A DNA stretch of 40,260 bases from NCBI GenBank assembly GCA_017461395.1, contig JAFTYF010000038.1:1-40260 (forward strand), in the 5' to 3' direction. Of the stretch, positions 31,917-40,260 are shown piece after piece (positions within the stretch are counted from its first letter, which is position 1; every line of letters starts with the position of its first letter). The position numbers and the translations under genes were made by a program. This DNA comes from Ruminococcus sp. (lineage in GTDB: Bacteria; Bacillota; Clostridia; Oscillospirales; Ruminococcaceae). The notes below the pieces were generated by a model. That model made no database searches. It was not told where the DNA came from and saw nothing but the letters and a program-made list of their open reading frames with translations.

Positions 31917-34817
31917 ATGAGATCAGCGCTGATCTGCCTGATGGCGGTATGGCTTGCTTTATGGAGCGAAATACCGGTCTTTGCTGAGGAAATCTACGTT
32001 CCCTCAGAGCAGACGCTTCAGGCTATGGAGGATGACTATTATACGATAGAACCGGCAGATCCGGAGCTTCTTTCCTACAGTAATTATTACGATCTGTATT
32101 GCAGTGAAGGACATCCGCAAGCCGGAATAGGAATAAGTGCGGAGGAATTCTCCTCGCCGGACGGCTCGGCAGTTCTTGTCAGCCACAAGGCTGAGAGCAT
32201 TACGAAAAATGCTCTTGTATGGGAAAAAAGCGGCGGTAAGGCTTTAGCAGAGATAGATGTTCCGGAGACGGGAATATACTGCCTGAGAGTGGATTACTGC
32301 CCGCTTTCACAGACAAGTCAGACTATTGAAATTTCCATTGAAATAGACGGAAAACTTCCTTTTGAACAGGCTTCACGCATTACGCTTGGCAGAGTGTGGG
32401 TGAACAGCCGTGATATCTACGGAGATTCAAGGGGAAATCAGATTCGTCCGCCTCAGGTGCAGAGGGAAAGCTACAGGAGCACTCTTGCTGGCGATCCGGA
32501 CGGTCTTTTCAGTGAGCCGCTTATCTTTCATCTCGAAAAGGGAAAGCATGAGATCTCAGTGTCTTCCGGATACGGACAGCTTGCGCTTGCTTCGCTGAGC
32601 TTTGAAGCTTCGCCGGAAGTTCCCTCATATGAGGAGTACAGGGCTTCGGTGAAGGCTGATGTCACTCCTGAGACAACTCCTTCACGGCTTTTCAGAATAG
32701 AGGGTGAACAGGCGGCAGTGAAATCTGACGCAACGCTCTGCGCAAATTTCGACAACACAAATTATCTTGTATCACCGTCAGATCCGGCAAGAGTTATCTA
32801 CAATACCTTCGGCGGAAGCGGCTGGGGAAAACCTCTCCAGACTGTTACATGGAACATCTCCAAAGATGATGTCGGCAACGACGGCTGGTACAAAATAGGC
32901 ATAAAATACAGACAGAATTTTCATAGAGGATTTGTCTCCAACAGGAGGATATATCTCGACGGCAGGGTTGTCTGCGAGGAAATGGAGCAGGTGCGTTTCG
33001 GCTATGACAGCGACTGGTCGGTCGCTTCGCCGGATATCTATGTGTATCTTGACGCAGGCTCTGACCATACGCTGACAATGGAGGTCGTTCCGGGAGAAAT
33101 CGGCGGCAGTCTGCGACGACTGGAGGAGGTTCTTGCAGAATTAAATGTGCAGTACCGCAGAATCCTCATGATTACAGGCCCTGCGCCCGATAAGTATACT
33201 GATTATTATGTGCACGAAAAGCTGCCCGATCTTACAGACCGTCTGGAGGAGCTTTCCGATAAGCTTAAGGATATTCAGTCCGATATAGAAAAGCTCAGCG
33301 GTTCATACGGTTCGGAGGCGGCTGTACTTGAAAATACGGCGGTAATCCTGGATAAATGCGTGAAAAAGCCAATTGAAATACCCTCGTATCTTGCAAGAAT
33401 AAAGGACAGCATTACTTCACTTTCCGCATGGATGAGAGAATGTCGTGAACAGCCTCTGGAAATTGACTATATCGAATTTGCGTCGGCTGACAGGAAGTTT
33501 ACAAGCTGCGAAAGGAAGCTTATGAAGTCTGCAAAATTCAGCTTCAAGGCGTTTATTTCGTCGTTCTTTCAGGATTACACCACGCTTTCTGATATTACCG
33601 GAGAGAGTGCCATTGAAGTATGGGTTGCTCTCGGCCGTGATCAGGCGGAAATTGTTCGTGACATGACGGAAAGTCAGTTTATTCCGGAATATGGTATTCC
33701 TGTTTCCGTGAATCTCGTAAACGGCGGCGTTGTGGAGGCGGCTCTTGCCGGAAAAGCTCCCGATGCGGCGCTCTTTCTCGGCGGAGAATTTCCGGTGAAT
33801 CTTGCGTCAAGAGGTCTGCTGACCGATTTTTCGCAGTACGATGATTTTGGGGAAATGTCACAGCGTTTTGGAGAAAGCGCTATGGTACAGTACTCATGGG
33901 ACGGCGGATGTTATGGAATCCCCATAAGCCGGACGTTCCCGATGATGTTCTACCGGACGGATATTCTTTCCGAGCTTGGATACGATCATCCGCCGGAAAC
34001 GTGGGACGAACTCATGGAAATGCTTCCGGCGATACAGCGCAATTACATGAATGCCGGACTTGTGCTTCCGCCGAATAATATATCTCCGGCAACAGAAGCC
34101 GGTCATACATTTGCAATGCTTATGCTTCAGAACGGAAAAAGCTATTATAATGACAATCTTACAGCTACATCCTTTGATTCCGTTGAGGCGTACAGATGCT
34201 TCGAGCAGTGGACGGATTTCTACGCAAAGTACAGTTTTGAGCAGTCATATGACGCATTCAGCCGTTTCAGGACGGGCGAATATCCCATAGTTATAGCGAA
34301 TTATACGTTCTTCAATCAGCTGGAGGAGGCTTCTCCTGAAATAAGAGGTCTGTGGGATTTCTGTCAGGTTCCGGGAACGCTCAGGGCGGACGGAACTGTA
34401 TCTCATGCCGTGAATTCCAGCGGTTCGGGAGCTGTTGTGTTCAGCAGTGCGGAAAATCAGGAGGGTGCGTGGGAATTTGTAAAATGGTTCACCAGCACTG
34501 AGGTCCAGACGGAGCTTGGTATGCGCCTTGAAGGACTCAACGGCTTAATGGGGCGCTTTGATACGGCTGATCCGCAGGCACTCAGACAGCTTTCGTGGTC
34601 TGAGGATGAGCTTTCACGTCTTATGGATCAGTACGAGGAGCTTGCGGAAATTCCGATAATTCCTTCGTCGTATGCCGTTACAAGAAATATCATGAACGCC
34701 TTCCGTGAGGTGGTCAATGACGGTGAAAATCCCCGTGATACGCTTCTGTGGTATAACAGGGATATCAACGACGAAATAGAACGAAAAAATGAAGTTATGA
34801 ACAAGAGAGGTGGGTAA
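31917..34817 (+). CDS. Large extracellular solute-binding protein with N-terminal carbohydrate-binding-like modules
   Basis: This 966-residue secreted protein has a signal peptide (about 1-22, cleavage near VFA-EE), two beta-rich modules at about 60-230 and 255-400 (each with patterns like IYCLRVDYCPLS and WYKIGIKYRQNF seen in CBM6/35-like jelly rolls), a helical spacer at about 410-540, and a family 1 solute-binding domain at about 565-930 (WVALGRDQAEIVRDM, GIPISRTFPMMFYRTDIL, WEFVKWFTSTEVQ). Normal binding proteins have about 400-450 residues, so the N-terminal half is additional. No lipobox is visible; anchoring is unclear. The start is ATG 31917 (9 bases after AGGAGG); the ATG at 31911 is too close. 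It should deliver substrate to the two following permeases. Confidence 0.88.
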   Translation: MRSALICLMAVWLALWSEIPVFAEEIYVPSEQTLQAMEDDYYTIEPADPELLSYSNYYDLYCSEGHPQAGIGISAEEFSSPDGSAVLVSHKAESITKNALVWEKSGGKALAEIDVPETGIYCLRVDYCPLSQTSQTIEISIEIDGKLPFEQASRITLGRVWVNSRDIYGDSRGNQIRPPQVQRESYRSTLAGDPDGLFSEPLIFHLEKGKHEISVSSGYGQLALASLSFEASPEVPSYEEYRASVKADVTPETTPSRLFRIEGEQAAVKSDATLCANFDNTNYLVSPSDPARVIYNTFGGSGWGKPLQTVTWNISKDDVGNDGWYKIGIKYRQNFHRGFVSNRRIYLDGRVVCEEMEQVRFGYDSDWSVASPDIYVYLDAGSDHTLTMEVVPGEIGGSLRRLEEVLAELNVQYRRILMITGPAPDKYTDYYVHEKLPDLTDRLEELSDKLKDIQSDIEKLSGSYGSEAAVLENTAVILDKCVKKPIEIPSYLARIKDSITSLSAWMRECREQPLEIDYIEFASADRKFTSCERKLMKSAKFSFKAFISSFFQDYTTLSDITGESAIEVWVALGRDQAEIVRDMTESQFIPEYGIPVSVNLVNGGVVEAALAGKAPDAALFLGGEFPVNLASRGLLTDFSQYDDFGEMSQRFGESAMVQYSWDGGCYGIPISRTFPMMFYRTDILSELGYDHPPETWDELMEMLPAIQRNYMNAGLVLPPNNISPATEAGHTFAMLMLQNGKSYYNDNLTATSFDSVEAYRCFEQWTDFYAKYSFEQSYDAFSRFRTGEYPIVIANYTFFNQLEEASPEIRGLWDFCQVPGTLRADGTVSHAVNSSGSGAVVFSSAENQEGAWEFVKWFTSTEVQTELGMRLEGLNGLMGRFDTADPQALRQLSWSEDELSRLMDQYEELAEIPIIPSSYAVTRNIMNAFREVVNDGENPRDTLLWYNRDINDEIERKNEVMNKRGG

Positions 34818-34820
34818 GCT

Positions 34821-35732
34821 ATGAAAAAGAAAGCAGGATTGAAACGGACTTTCCGTGAGATACGGAAAAACAAAGCCTGCTATGCCATGCTTGCTCCCTT
34901 TATGATTCTATTTGTATTGTTTACAGTGATTCCGGTAGTGATGTCGCTGCCGATAGGATTTACTGATTTCGACATGGTGCAGAAGCCGGAATTTGTGGGA
35001 CTTTCCAATTTCCGGACACTGTTTCTTTCCGATAAGGTATTTATCAGCTCGATAAGGGTAACGATAGTATTTGCGCTTCTGACTGGTCCGGTGAGCTATG
35101 TTCTGTGTTTTCTTCTTGCATGGTTTATCGACGGAATGCCGAAACGTCTGAAAACCTTTTTCACGCTGATATTCTACATCCCTTCGCTTGCGTCGGTGTA
35201 TACCGTGTGGCAGCTTATATTCAGCGGCGATATGAACGGCTATCTTAATGCCTTTCTCATTGATCTCGGAATAATTAATTCTCCAGTGCAGTGGCTTACG
35301 GACGGCAGATATGTTCTTGCTGTGACGATAATCGTGCAGCTGTGGATATCTCTCGGAGCCGGATTTCTTGCGATAAGAGCCGGTTTTCAGAATATTGATC
35401 CGGCACTTTACGAAGCGGGAGCTATCGAGGGCATACGCAACAGGTGGCAGGAACTTATCTACATCGTGATACCCTCAATGGTTCCGCAGCTGATGTTTGC
35501 GGCAGTAATGCAGATAGTAGGTTCGTTTACAGCCGGAACTGTTGCACAGAATCTTGTAGGATTTCCGAGCACGGAAAACAAGGCGCATACGATAATGACT
35601 CACGCCTACGATTACGGATGGGTACGCTACGAAATGGGTTATGCGTCTGCGATATGCATGATACTTTTCGTTGTAATGTTTGTACTCAACAGACTTATTT
35701 CAAAGGGACTGAAAAAAATACAGGGAGACTGA
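34821..35732 (+). CDS. Sugar-type ABC permease (MalF/UgpA-like), second cluster
   Basis: This 303-residue membrane protein has six predicted helices, starting at about 20-42 (MLAPFMILFVLFTVIPVVM), and an EAA-type cytoplasmic loop (LYEAGAIEGIRNRWQEL) for contact with an ATPase. It starts 3 bases after the binding-protein stop, preceded by AGAGGTGGG. With the next gene it would form the channel of the importer served by the large binding protein. No ATPase gene is seen before the window ends. Confidence 0.93.
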   Translation: MKKKAGLKRTFREIRKNKACYAMLAPFMILFVLFTVIPVVMSLPIGFTDFDMVQKPEFVGLSNFRTLFLSDKVFISSIRVTIVFALLTGPVSYVLCFLLAWFIDGMPKRLKTFFTLIFYIPSLASVYTVWQLIFSGDMNGYLNAFLIDLGIINSPVQWLTDGRYVLAVTIIVQLWISLGAGFLAIRAGFQNIDPALYEAGAIEGIRNRWQELIYIVIPSMVPQLMFAAVMQIVGSFTAGTVAQNLVGFPSTENKAHTIMTHAYDYGWVRYEMGYASAICMILFVVMFVLNRLISKGLKKIQGD

Positions 35733-35759
35733 CATCCCGGAAGAACGGAGGTGCGGCAG

Positions 35760-36635
35760 ATGGCTGCGGATATAAAGAAGCTCAGGGCATCAAGCGGTCC
35801 GGCTGGAAGAAAATACGGCGGAACAGCAGCTTCATTTGTGCTTCTGACCGCACTTGGTCTTTTCATGGTATTTCCGATATACCTGACTGTTGTCATGGCG
35901 ATAAAGCCGGTGGAGGAGCTTTTTGTCTTTCCGCCGAAACTCTATGCTGTACGCCCGACGCTTGATAATTTTCGTGATATGTTTGCTGCCGTGAGACAGA
36001 ACAGGGTTCCGTTTTCAAGATATGTGTTCAACAGCGTATTCGTGACGGTATCTGTAACGGCTGCTCAGTGCGTATTTGCGTCAATGGCGGCTTTTGTCCT
36101 TGCGAAATGCCGCTTTCCCGGATGCCGTATTATCAACGGCGTAATCGTTACATCGCTCCTTTACCAGAGCAGTGTAATTTACATCATGCAGTATATGGTA
36201 ATGACAAAGCTCAATATAATAGACAGTCCGCTGGCACTTATCCTTCCGGCGGCGGCATCTCCTATGGGAGTATTTCTCATGCGGCAGTCTATCAGTCAGA
36301 TTCCCGACGCTATGCTTGACGCCGCAAAGGTGGACGGCGCCGGATTATTCCGTATATGCTGGCAGATAGTTATTCCCAATCAGAAGCCGGCACTCATGAC
36401 GCTGATGATATTTGCTTTTCAGGCGGCATGGAATATTCAGGGCGGAGGAGTTATCTTCCGTGAGCAGTATAAAACGCTTCCGGCGGCAGTAGCGCAGGTT
36501 TCGTCGTCCGGAATGGCAAGAGCCGGAGTTGCTATGGCGGCGGCTGTTTTCATGCTTGTACCGCCGGTGATAGTGTTTATACTTGCGCAGAGATACGTTA
36601 TAGAAACTATGGCGCACTCAGGAATTAAAGAATAG
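35760..36635 (+). CDS. Sugar-type ABC permease (MalG/UgpE-like), second cluster
   Basis: This 291-residue membrane protein has six helices and a conserved EAA-type loop (LDAAKVDGAGLFRICW). The start is ATG 35760, 8 bases after CGGAGG (35746-35751); the in-frame GTG at 35751 is part of that RBS. It follows its partner permease by 27 bases and precedes the NHL/YIP1 gene by 23 bases. The usual MalG C-terminal motif region (QRYVIETMAHSGIKE) is present, so it is complete. Confidence 0.93.
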   Translation: MAADIKKLRASSGPAGRKYGGTAASFVLLTALGLFMVFPIYLTVVMAIKPVEELFVFPPKLYAVRPTLDNFRDMFAAVRQNRVPFSRYVFNSVFVTVSVTAAQCVFASMAAFVLAKCRFPGCRIINGVIVTSLLYQSSVIYIMQYMVMTKLNIIDSPLALILPAAASPMGVFLMRQSISQIPDAMLDAAKVDGAGLFRICWQIVIPNQKPALMTLMIFAFQAAWNIQGGGVIFREQYKTLPAAVAQVSSSGMARAGVAMAAAVFMLVPPVIVFILAQRYVIETMAHSGIKE

Positions 36636-36658
36636 GATATATGAACGTTGGTGAATGA

Positions 36659-38734
36659 ATGAAAAAAACGATTATTTCCGTAATGATGATATGGCTGATT
36701 CTTCTATCTGCTGTATGTCCTGTTTCTGCATGGGCAGCCGAAGCTTATGAATCATACAGCTACGGCAGCCGTGGAGATGCTGTTCCGTCGCAGGCTGGAT
36801 ATACTGCTGAAAAAAGCATATCCGGCAAGGATATAGGTGCCGGCAGCTTTGATTCTCCGTCAGATATTTTCTTTGCCGAAAACGGGATGTTCTATATTGC
36901 TGACACCGGAAATGATCGTATTATCGCCGTAAACAGCGAATTTGACAGCGTGTGCGGAATATACAGGAATCTTGTTCTTTCCGACGGAAACGAAACATAT
37001 CTCAGCGAACCTACCGGCGTATTTGTATCCGAAGACAGAGATATGATGTATATTGCCGACAGCGGAAATTCGAGAGTTCTTGTGTGCGGTACGGACGGAC
37101 AGGTGAAAATGGAAATAACAAAGCCGGATTCTCCTGTATACGACAGCAATAAAACATTCATCCCACGAAAGGTTATCGCAGACAAGGCTGGAAATATCTA
37201 CGTTCAGCTTGGAAATTTCACTACCGGAGCCGCAATGTTTTCTTCGGACGGCGAATTTATGGGATTCTACGGCGCAAACCGTACTGAACCGACAGCAGAG
37301 GTAGTTCTGAAGTATATCAGAAATCTTTTTTCCTCAGATGAAAAGCGTTCACAGCGTACAAGAACAGTTCCCGCCGGAATCACAGGCTTTGATATCGACG
37401 GCGATTTTATTTTTACCTGTACATCCTCATCAACCCAGAAGCTTGACACGGTAAAGAAGCTCAATGCTGCCGGAAAGAATATATTTGCCAACAAGGAAAT
37501 GATTTTCGGAGATCTTACGCCGGTTTATAATGCTGTGCGAAATAAATTCTTTGCTCCGTCGATAATTGATATCGACGTTTCAGAGGAGGGCTTCATCAAT
37601 TGTCTTGACCTTACAACAGGACGTGTATTTCAGTACGATGAGGACTGCGAGCTTATTTTCATAGCCGGAACAAAGGCGGATCAGCTTGGCGGCTTCAAGG
37701 AGCCGGCGGCTGTAGAATCGGCTGAAGGCAGGCTTTATGTCCTTGATTCCGGAAAGAATACCGTGACCGTATTTGAAGAAACAGAATTCGGCAGAAAGGT
37801 TCACAGTGCGGTAACTCTCTATAATAACGGCTATTATGAGGAAGCTCTTGAGCTGTGGTATGAGGTTCTGCGCCGTGACGGAAATTACCGCCGTGCCTAT
37901 GAGGGAGTAGCGTCTGCGCTTCTTAACAAAGGCGACTACAGCGGAGCTATGAAATACGCACGTCTCGGATATGCGACAGATATCTATAATAAGGCATTCG
38001 AGGGCTGGCGTGAAATATTTATCAGGGAGCATTTTGTGCATATCTGCGTGATGACAGCAGTGCTTGTGATATTGTATATCCTCCGTAAAAAGCTTCGCAC
38101 AGCGGTTGGCAGAATAAAATCACTTCTTGCGCAGAAGCTTGGGAAATTCCGCAGCAAACACATCAGATGTAATGCAGAAAAGAAAAAATCAAAGTACAGA
38201 GGTACTGTAATCATACTCATCATGATGTTTTTCGGACAGATAGCCGAGGGCAGATTATACGGATTTCAGTTCGGATATCCGGACGACAGGACGTTCAGTA
38301 TTGTTCCGTATATTGTCAAAAGCTTCGTGATATTCGCCGCATGGGTGATAGGAAGCAGAGCTGTCAGCACCTTCCTTGACGGAAGCGGTACTGCTGAAAA
38401 AATATGCATTTCCAGTGCAAATGCTCTTGTACCGTATGTGGTTCAGCTTTTTGTCTGCACAGGACTTTCTCACATCCTCATACAGGATGAGGTCGTATTC
38501 ATTCAGATAATACGCATTGCCGGAATAGTCCTGACAGCAGTAATGCTGTTCATTGCCGCAAAGAATGTACATTGCTATTCAGTGGGAAGAACGGCATTTT
38601 CCGTTGTACTTACAATTGCGGCGATGCTTATAATGCTGTTTCTGCTTGTACTTTTCATGTCTCTTATCCAGCAGGTATGGCTGTTCATTTCCACGATATG
38701 GACGGAGATAACATACCGCATAAGAATAGGATAA
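36659..38734 (+). CDS. NHL-repeat / TPR-like / YIP1-type membrane protein
   Basis: This 691-residue protein has a signal peptide (about 1-27), a beta-propeller of NHL-type repeats at about 60-380 (MFYIADTGNDRIIAVN, MMYIADSGNSRVLVCG, RLYVLDSGKNTVTVFE), a short TPR-like helical segment at about 385-450 (EEALELWYEVLRR, GDYSGAMKYARLG), a membrane helix at about 460-478, a basic stretch, and a YIP1-like set of about five helices from about 515 to the end. The outside propeller could bind a glycan or protein and the inside portion could transmit or scaffold. The RBS before the ATG is weak (GGTG). YIP1 proteins frequently accompany this type of sugar cluster; its exact function is unknown. Confidence 0.85.
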   Translation: MKKTIISVMMIWLILLSAVCPVSAWAAEAYESYSYGSRGDAVPSQAGYTAEKSISGKDIGAGSFDSPSDIFFAENGMFYIADTGNDRIIAVNSEFDSVCGIYRNLVLSDGNETYLSEPTGVFVSEDRDMMYIADSGNSRVLVCGTDGQVKMEITKPDSPVYDSNKTFIPRKVIADKAGNIYVQLGNFTTGAAMFSSDGEFMGFYGANRTEPTAEVVLKYIRNLFSSDEKRSQRTRTVPAGITGFDIDGDFIFTCTSSSTQKLDTVKKLNAAGKNIFANKEMIFGDLTPVYNAVRNKFFAPSIIDIDVSEEGFINCLDLTTGRVFQYDEDCELIFIAGTKADQLGGFKEPAAVESAEGRLYVLDSGKNTVTVFEETEFGRKVHSAVTLYNNGYYEEALELWYEVLRRDGNYRRAYEGVASALLNKGDYSGAMKYARLGYATDIYNKAFEGWREIFIREHFVHICVMTAVLVILYILRKKLRTAVGRIKSLLAQKLGKFRSKHIRCNAEKKKSKYRGTVIILIMMFFGQIAEGRLYGFQFGYPDDRTFSIVPYIVKSFVIFAAWVIGSRAVSTFLDGSGTAEKICISSANALVPYVVQLFVCTGLSHILIQDEVVFIQIIRIAGIVLTAVMLFIAAKNVHCYSVGRTAFSVVLTIAAMLIMLFLLVLFMSLIQQVWLFISTIWTEITYRIRIG

Positions 38735-38755
38735 ACTCTGATTCGGAGGGATTTT

Positions 38756-40260
38756 GTGATAATAAGAAAGATCAGGGCTGTGGTCTTCGGAATACTTGCG
38801 ATGTCCTCTATGTGCATGGGCGGAAATATCTATGCCGGAGGTCCTGCTGTTGTCTTTGATGAACAGGAATCAGAGGTACAGGAGGAACGTGCAAAGCGCC
38901 GTGAAACCGCAGAAAAGCCCGATTTCGACAGCGTCCGCATGAAGGAGCTTTTCTCCTTTGCAGGAAGTTCCGGCGGACTTGATATATACATCCGCAGCGA
39001 TGATTCCCTCACGGAGGATGAACTGAGTGAGGCAAAGAAAATAGGCGACGCTGCCGCTGTTTATACTTCTTCAGGAGAACCGGCTGCTGTTTTTGAGGAG
39101 CTTTCCGACAAGGACGGAATAATTACATATATCAGTGACAAAAAGCGATATATTGCAGTTGTTTCGCCGGATGAGGTGAGCGTGAAATCAGTGATATCCA
39201 CGCTTGACGATGAGAATGTATACCTTTCCGGCGACGGTGATACTCTCGAACTTATGTCCGATAACAAAAAGAAAACCGAGGCTGTTTTCCGCCGTGACGG
39301 CAAAAAAGACGGCATGATAATTTACTCTGAGGAGGACGGAGAACAATTTGCATGGGTATCTCAGGATATGAAGCAGTTTTTCGGGATTTACCGATATGGT
39401 GCGGAAAACGAGTATTTCAGGATGATCGTGGACGACCGCAATGCAGTTTTTGGACTTGAAAACAAGGAGACTGGATATATCTGGTGGTCGTCGCCGCTGG
39501 GAGCAATGCATGATGATTCTGCGACCGATATTCTTGCCGAAGGACTGCGCTCCTCGGTGATGCTGAATTACGGGATTCCGCAGGAAAGAAGCGAAAAAAA
39601 TACCCTGAGATCAAACACGGACGACTGCCGCATGACGGTGACAGATATCGGGAACGGTATAAGGGTGGTCTATGACTTCGACAAAGCAGGTTTTGAATTT
39701 CCTGTAGAGTACACGCTGGAGGAAGATCATCTCCGTGCAGTTTTGCGTATATCCGATATAGAGGAGAAAAAAACGGAAAATATCCTCACTGAAGTAACGC
39801 TTATGGAAACTTTCGGTGCGGCATCTTCGGAGGAGGAAGGATATTTTGTTATCCCTGATGGAAGCGGTGCGCTTGTCCGCTTCAACAACGGCAGAACCTC
39901 GGAGCTTACTGCCTATAAACAGCCTGTATACGGCAGAGATGTCACGGCTGTTCCGCAGACAAGAGGTGCATACACGCAGCAGATATATCTTCCGGTATAT
40001 GGTATCGTCAAGGGCGATAACGCTCTGCTTGCGGTAGCTGAAAAGGGCGACTCGAATGCTTCGATCTCCGCAAAGATATCGGGACAGTCGAACACTGATT
40101 ACAATATGTGCTCGTTCAATTTTACGCTGAGGGAGACAGATACTTACTATATGTCCGGAAGCGGCAGCAAGCAGCTGACTGTCTTTGAGGGCGGAGATAT
40201 AAAATCGGATGATATCGAGGTGCGTTATTATCCGATATCGGCTGAAGATGCCGGATATGC
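38756..40260 (+). CDS. DUF5696 secreted protein, 3' end beyond the window
   Basis: This frame is open for 501 codons and runs off the window. It starts with GTG at 38756, 6 bases after GGAGGG. An N-terminal signal sequence is present (about 1-27), followed by a charged linker (EVQEERAKRRETAEKPD) and a beta-rich region. The DUF5696 signature is clear near 360-390: GYFVIPDGSGALVRFNNGR, then YKQPVYGRDVT. It is encoded with the sugar ABC genes and the NHL/YIP1 protein, the usual context of DUF5696. It could be a secreted carbohydrate-active or binding protein. I see no catalytic residue set, and the C-terminal part is not visible. Confidence 0.85.
   Translation, partial: MIIRKIRAVVFGILAMSSMCMGGNIYAGGPAVVFDEQESEVQEERAKRRETAEKPDFDSVRMKELFSFAGSSGGLDIYIRSDDSLTEDELSEAKKIGDAAAVYTSSGEPAAVFEELSDKDGIITYISDKKRYIAVVSPDEVSVKSVISTLDDENVYLSGDGDTLELMSDNKKKTEAVFRRDGKKDGMIIYSEEDGEQFAWVSQDMKQFFGIYRYGAENEYFRMIVDDRNAVFGLENKETGYIWWSSPLGAMHDDSATDILAEGLRSSVMLNYGIPQERSEKNTLRSNTDDCRMTVTDIGNGIRVVYDFDKAGFEFPVEYTLEEDHLRAVLRISDIEEKKTENILTEVTLMETFGAASSEEEGYFVIPDGSGALVRFNNGRTSELTAYKQPVYGRDVTAVPQTRGAYTQQIYLPVYGIVKGDNALLAVAEKGDSNASISAKISGQSNTDYNMCSFNFTLRETDTYYMSGSGSKQLTVFEGGDIKSDDIEVRYYPISAEDAGY

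Overview
The window looks like a chromosomal segment of a Ruminococcus-like member of the Oscillospiraceae (Clostridia). The grounds are moderate GC, strong AGGAGG-type ribosome binding sites, a type I dockerin on a secreted leucine-rich-repeat protein, a SpoIID protein, a Spo0A-like DNA-binding domain, and a sugar-ABC/YIP1/DUF5696 locus of the kind seen in gut and rumen Firmicutes. This assignment is an inference from gene content; no 16S rRNA gene is present.

Layout. (1) 1-3093: the right end of an integrated mobilizable element, with a partial relaxosome-like protein, a relaxase, an excisionase-like protein and a tyrosine integrase, abutting the 3' end of a tRNA-His gene. (2) 3094-3418: a minus-strand tRNA-Gly/Arg/His operon with a consensus promoter and a terminator. 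(3) 3690-8447: a plus-strand operon of two sugar-type ABC permeases, an HlyD-like membrane fusion protein and a MacB-like extracytoplasmic domain protein; no ATPase or binding protein is encoded. (4) 17967-8528: a long minus-strand run of lipoprotein, response regulator, histidine kinase, DUF1385/YqhQ, prmC, recA, recX, rimO, pgsA and a DtxR-like regulator, mostly with overlapping or near-overlapping ends and closed by a 13-bp terminator hairpin. (5) Citrate synthase (minus) diverges from spoIID (plus). (6) 20560-24583: a plus-strand operon of a NatAB-like ABC exporter, an unusual Spo0A-like protein with a dead receiver domain, and a DEDDh exonuclease. (7) Minus-strand surface genes: an LRR-dockerin protein and an M23/LysM/G5 peptidase. 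(8) 30834-27939: a phosphatase, a membrane protein and an in-frame fusion of an RluA-type pseudouridine synthase to a full-length LuxS. (9) 31065-40260: an XRE regulator, a terminator-like hairpin, then a carbohydrate-type system: a 966-residue solute-binding protein with N-terminal carbohydrate-binding-like modules, two permeases, an NHL-repeat/YIP1 membrane protein and a DUF5696 protein that runs off the window.

The most unusual points are the RluA-LuxS fusion with its internal ribosome binding site, the phosphorylation-deficient Spo0A-like protein in an exporter operon, and the two ATPase-less sugar-ABC clusters, whose accessory proteins (HlyD/MacB-like in one, NHL-YIP1/DUF5696 in the other) are not part of a standard sugar importer. 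These two clusters could be two parts of one envelope or glycan-handling system. That link is inferred, not shown.

Most start codons were chosen by Shine-Dalgarno spacing. Several apparent upstream starts (TTG, GTG or ATG) lie inside the ribosome binding site and were rejected.
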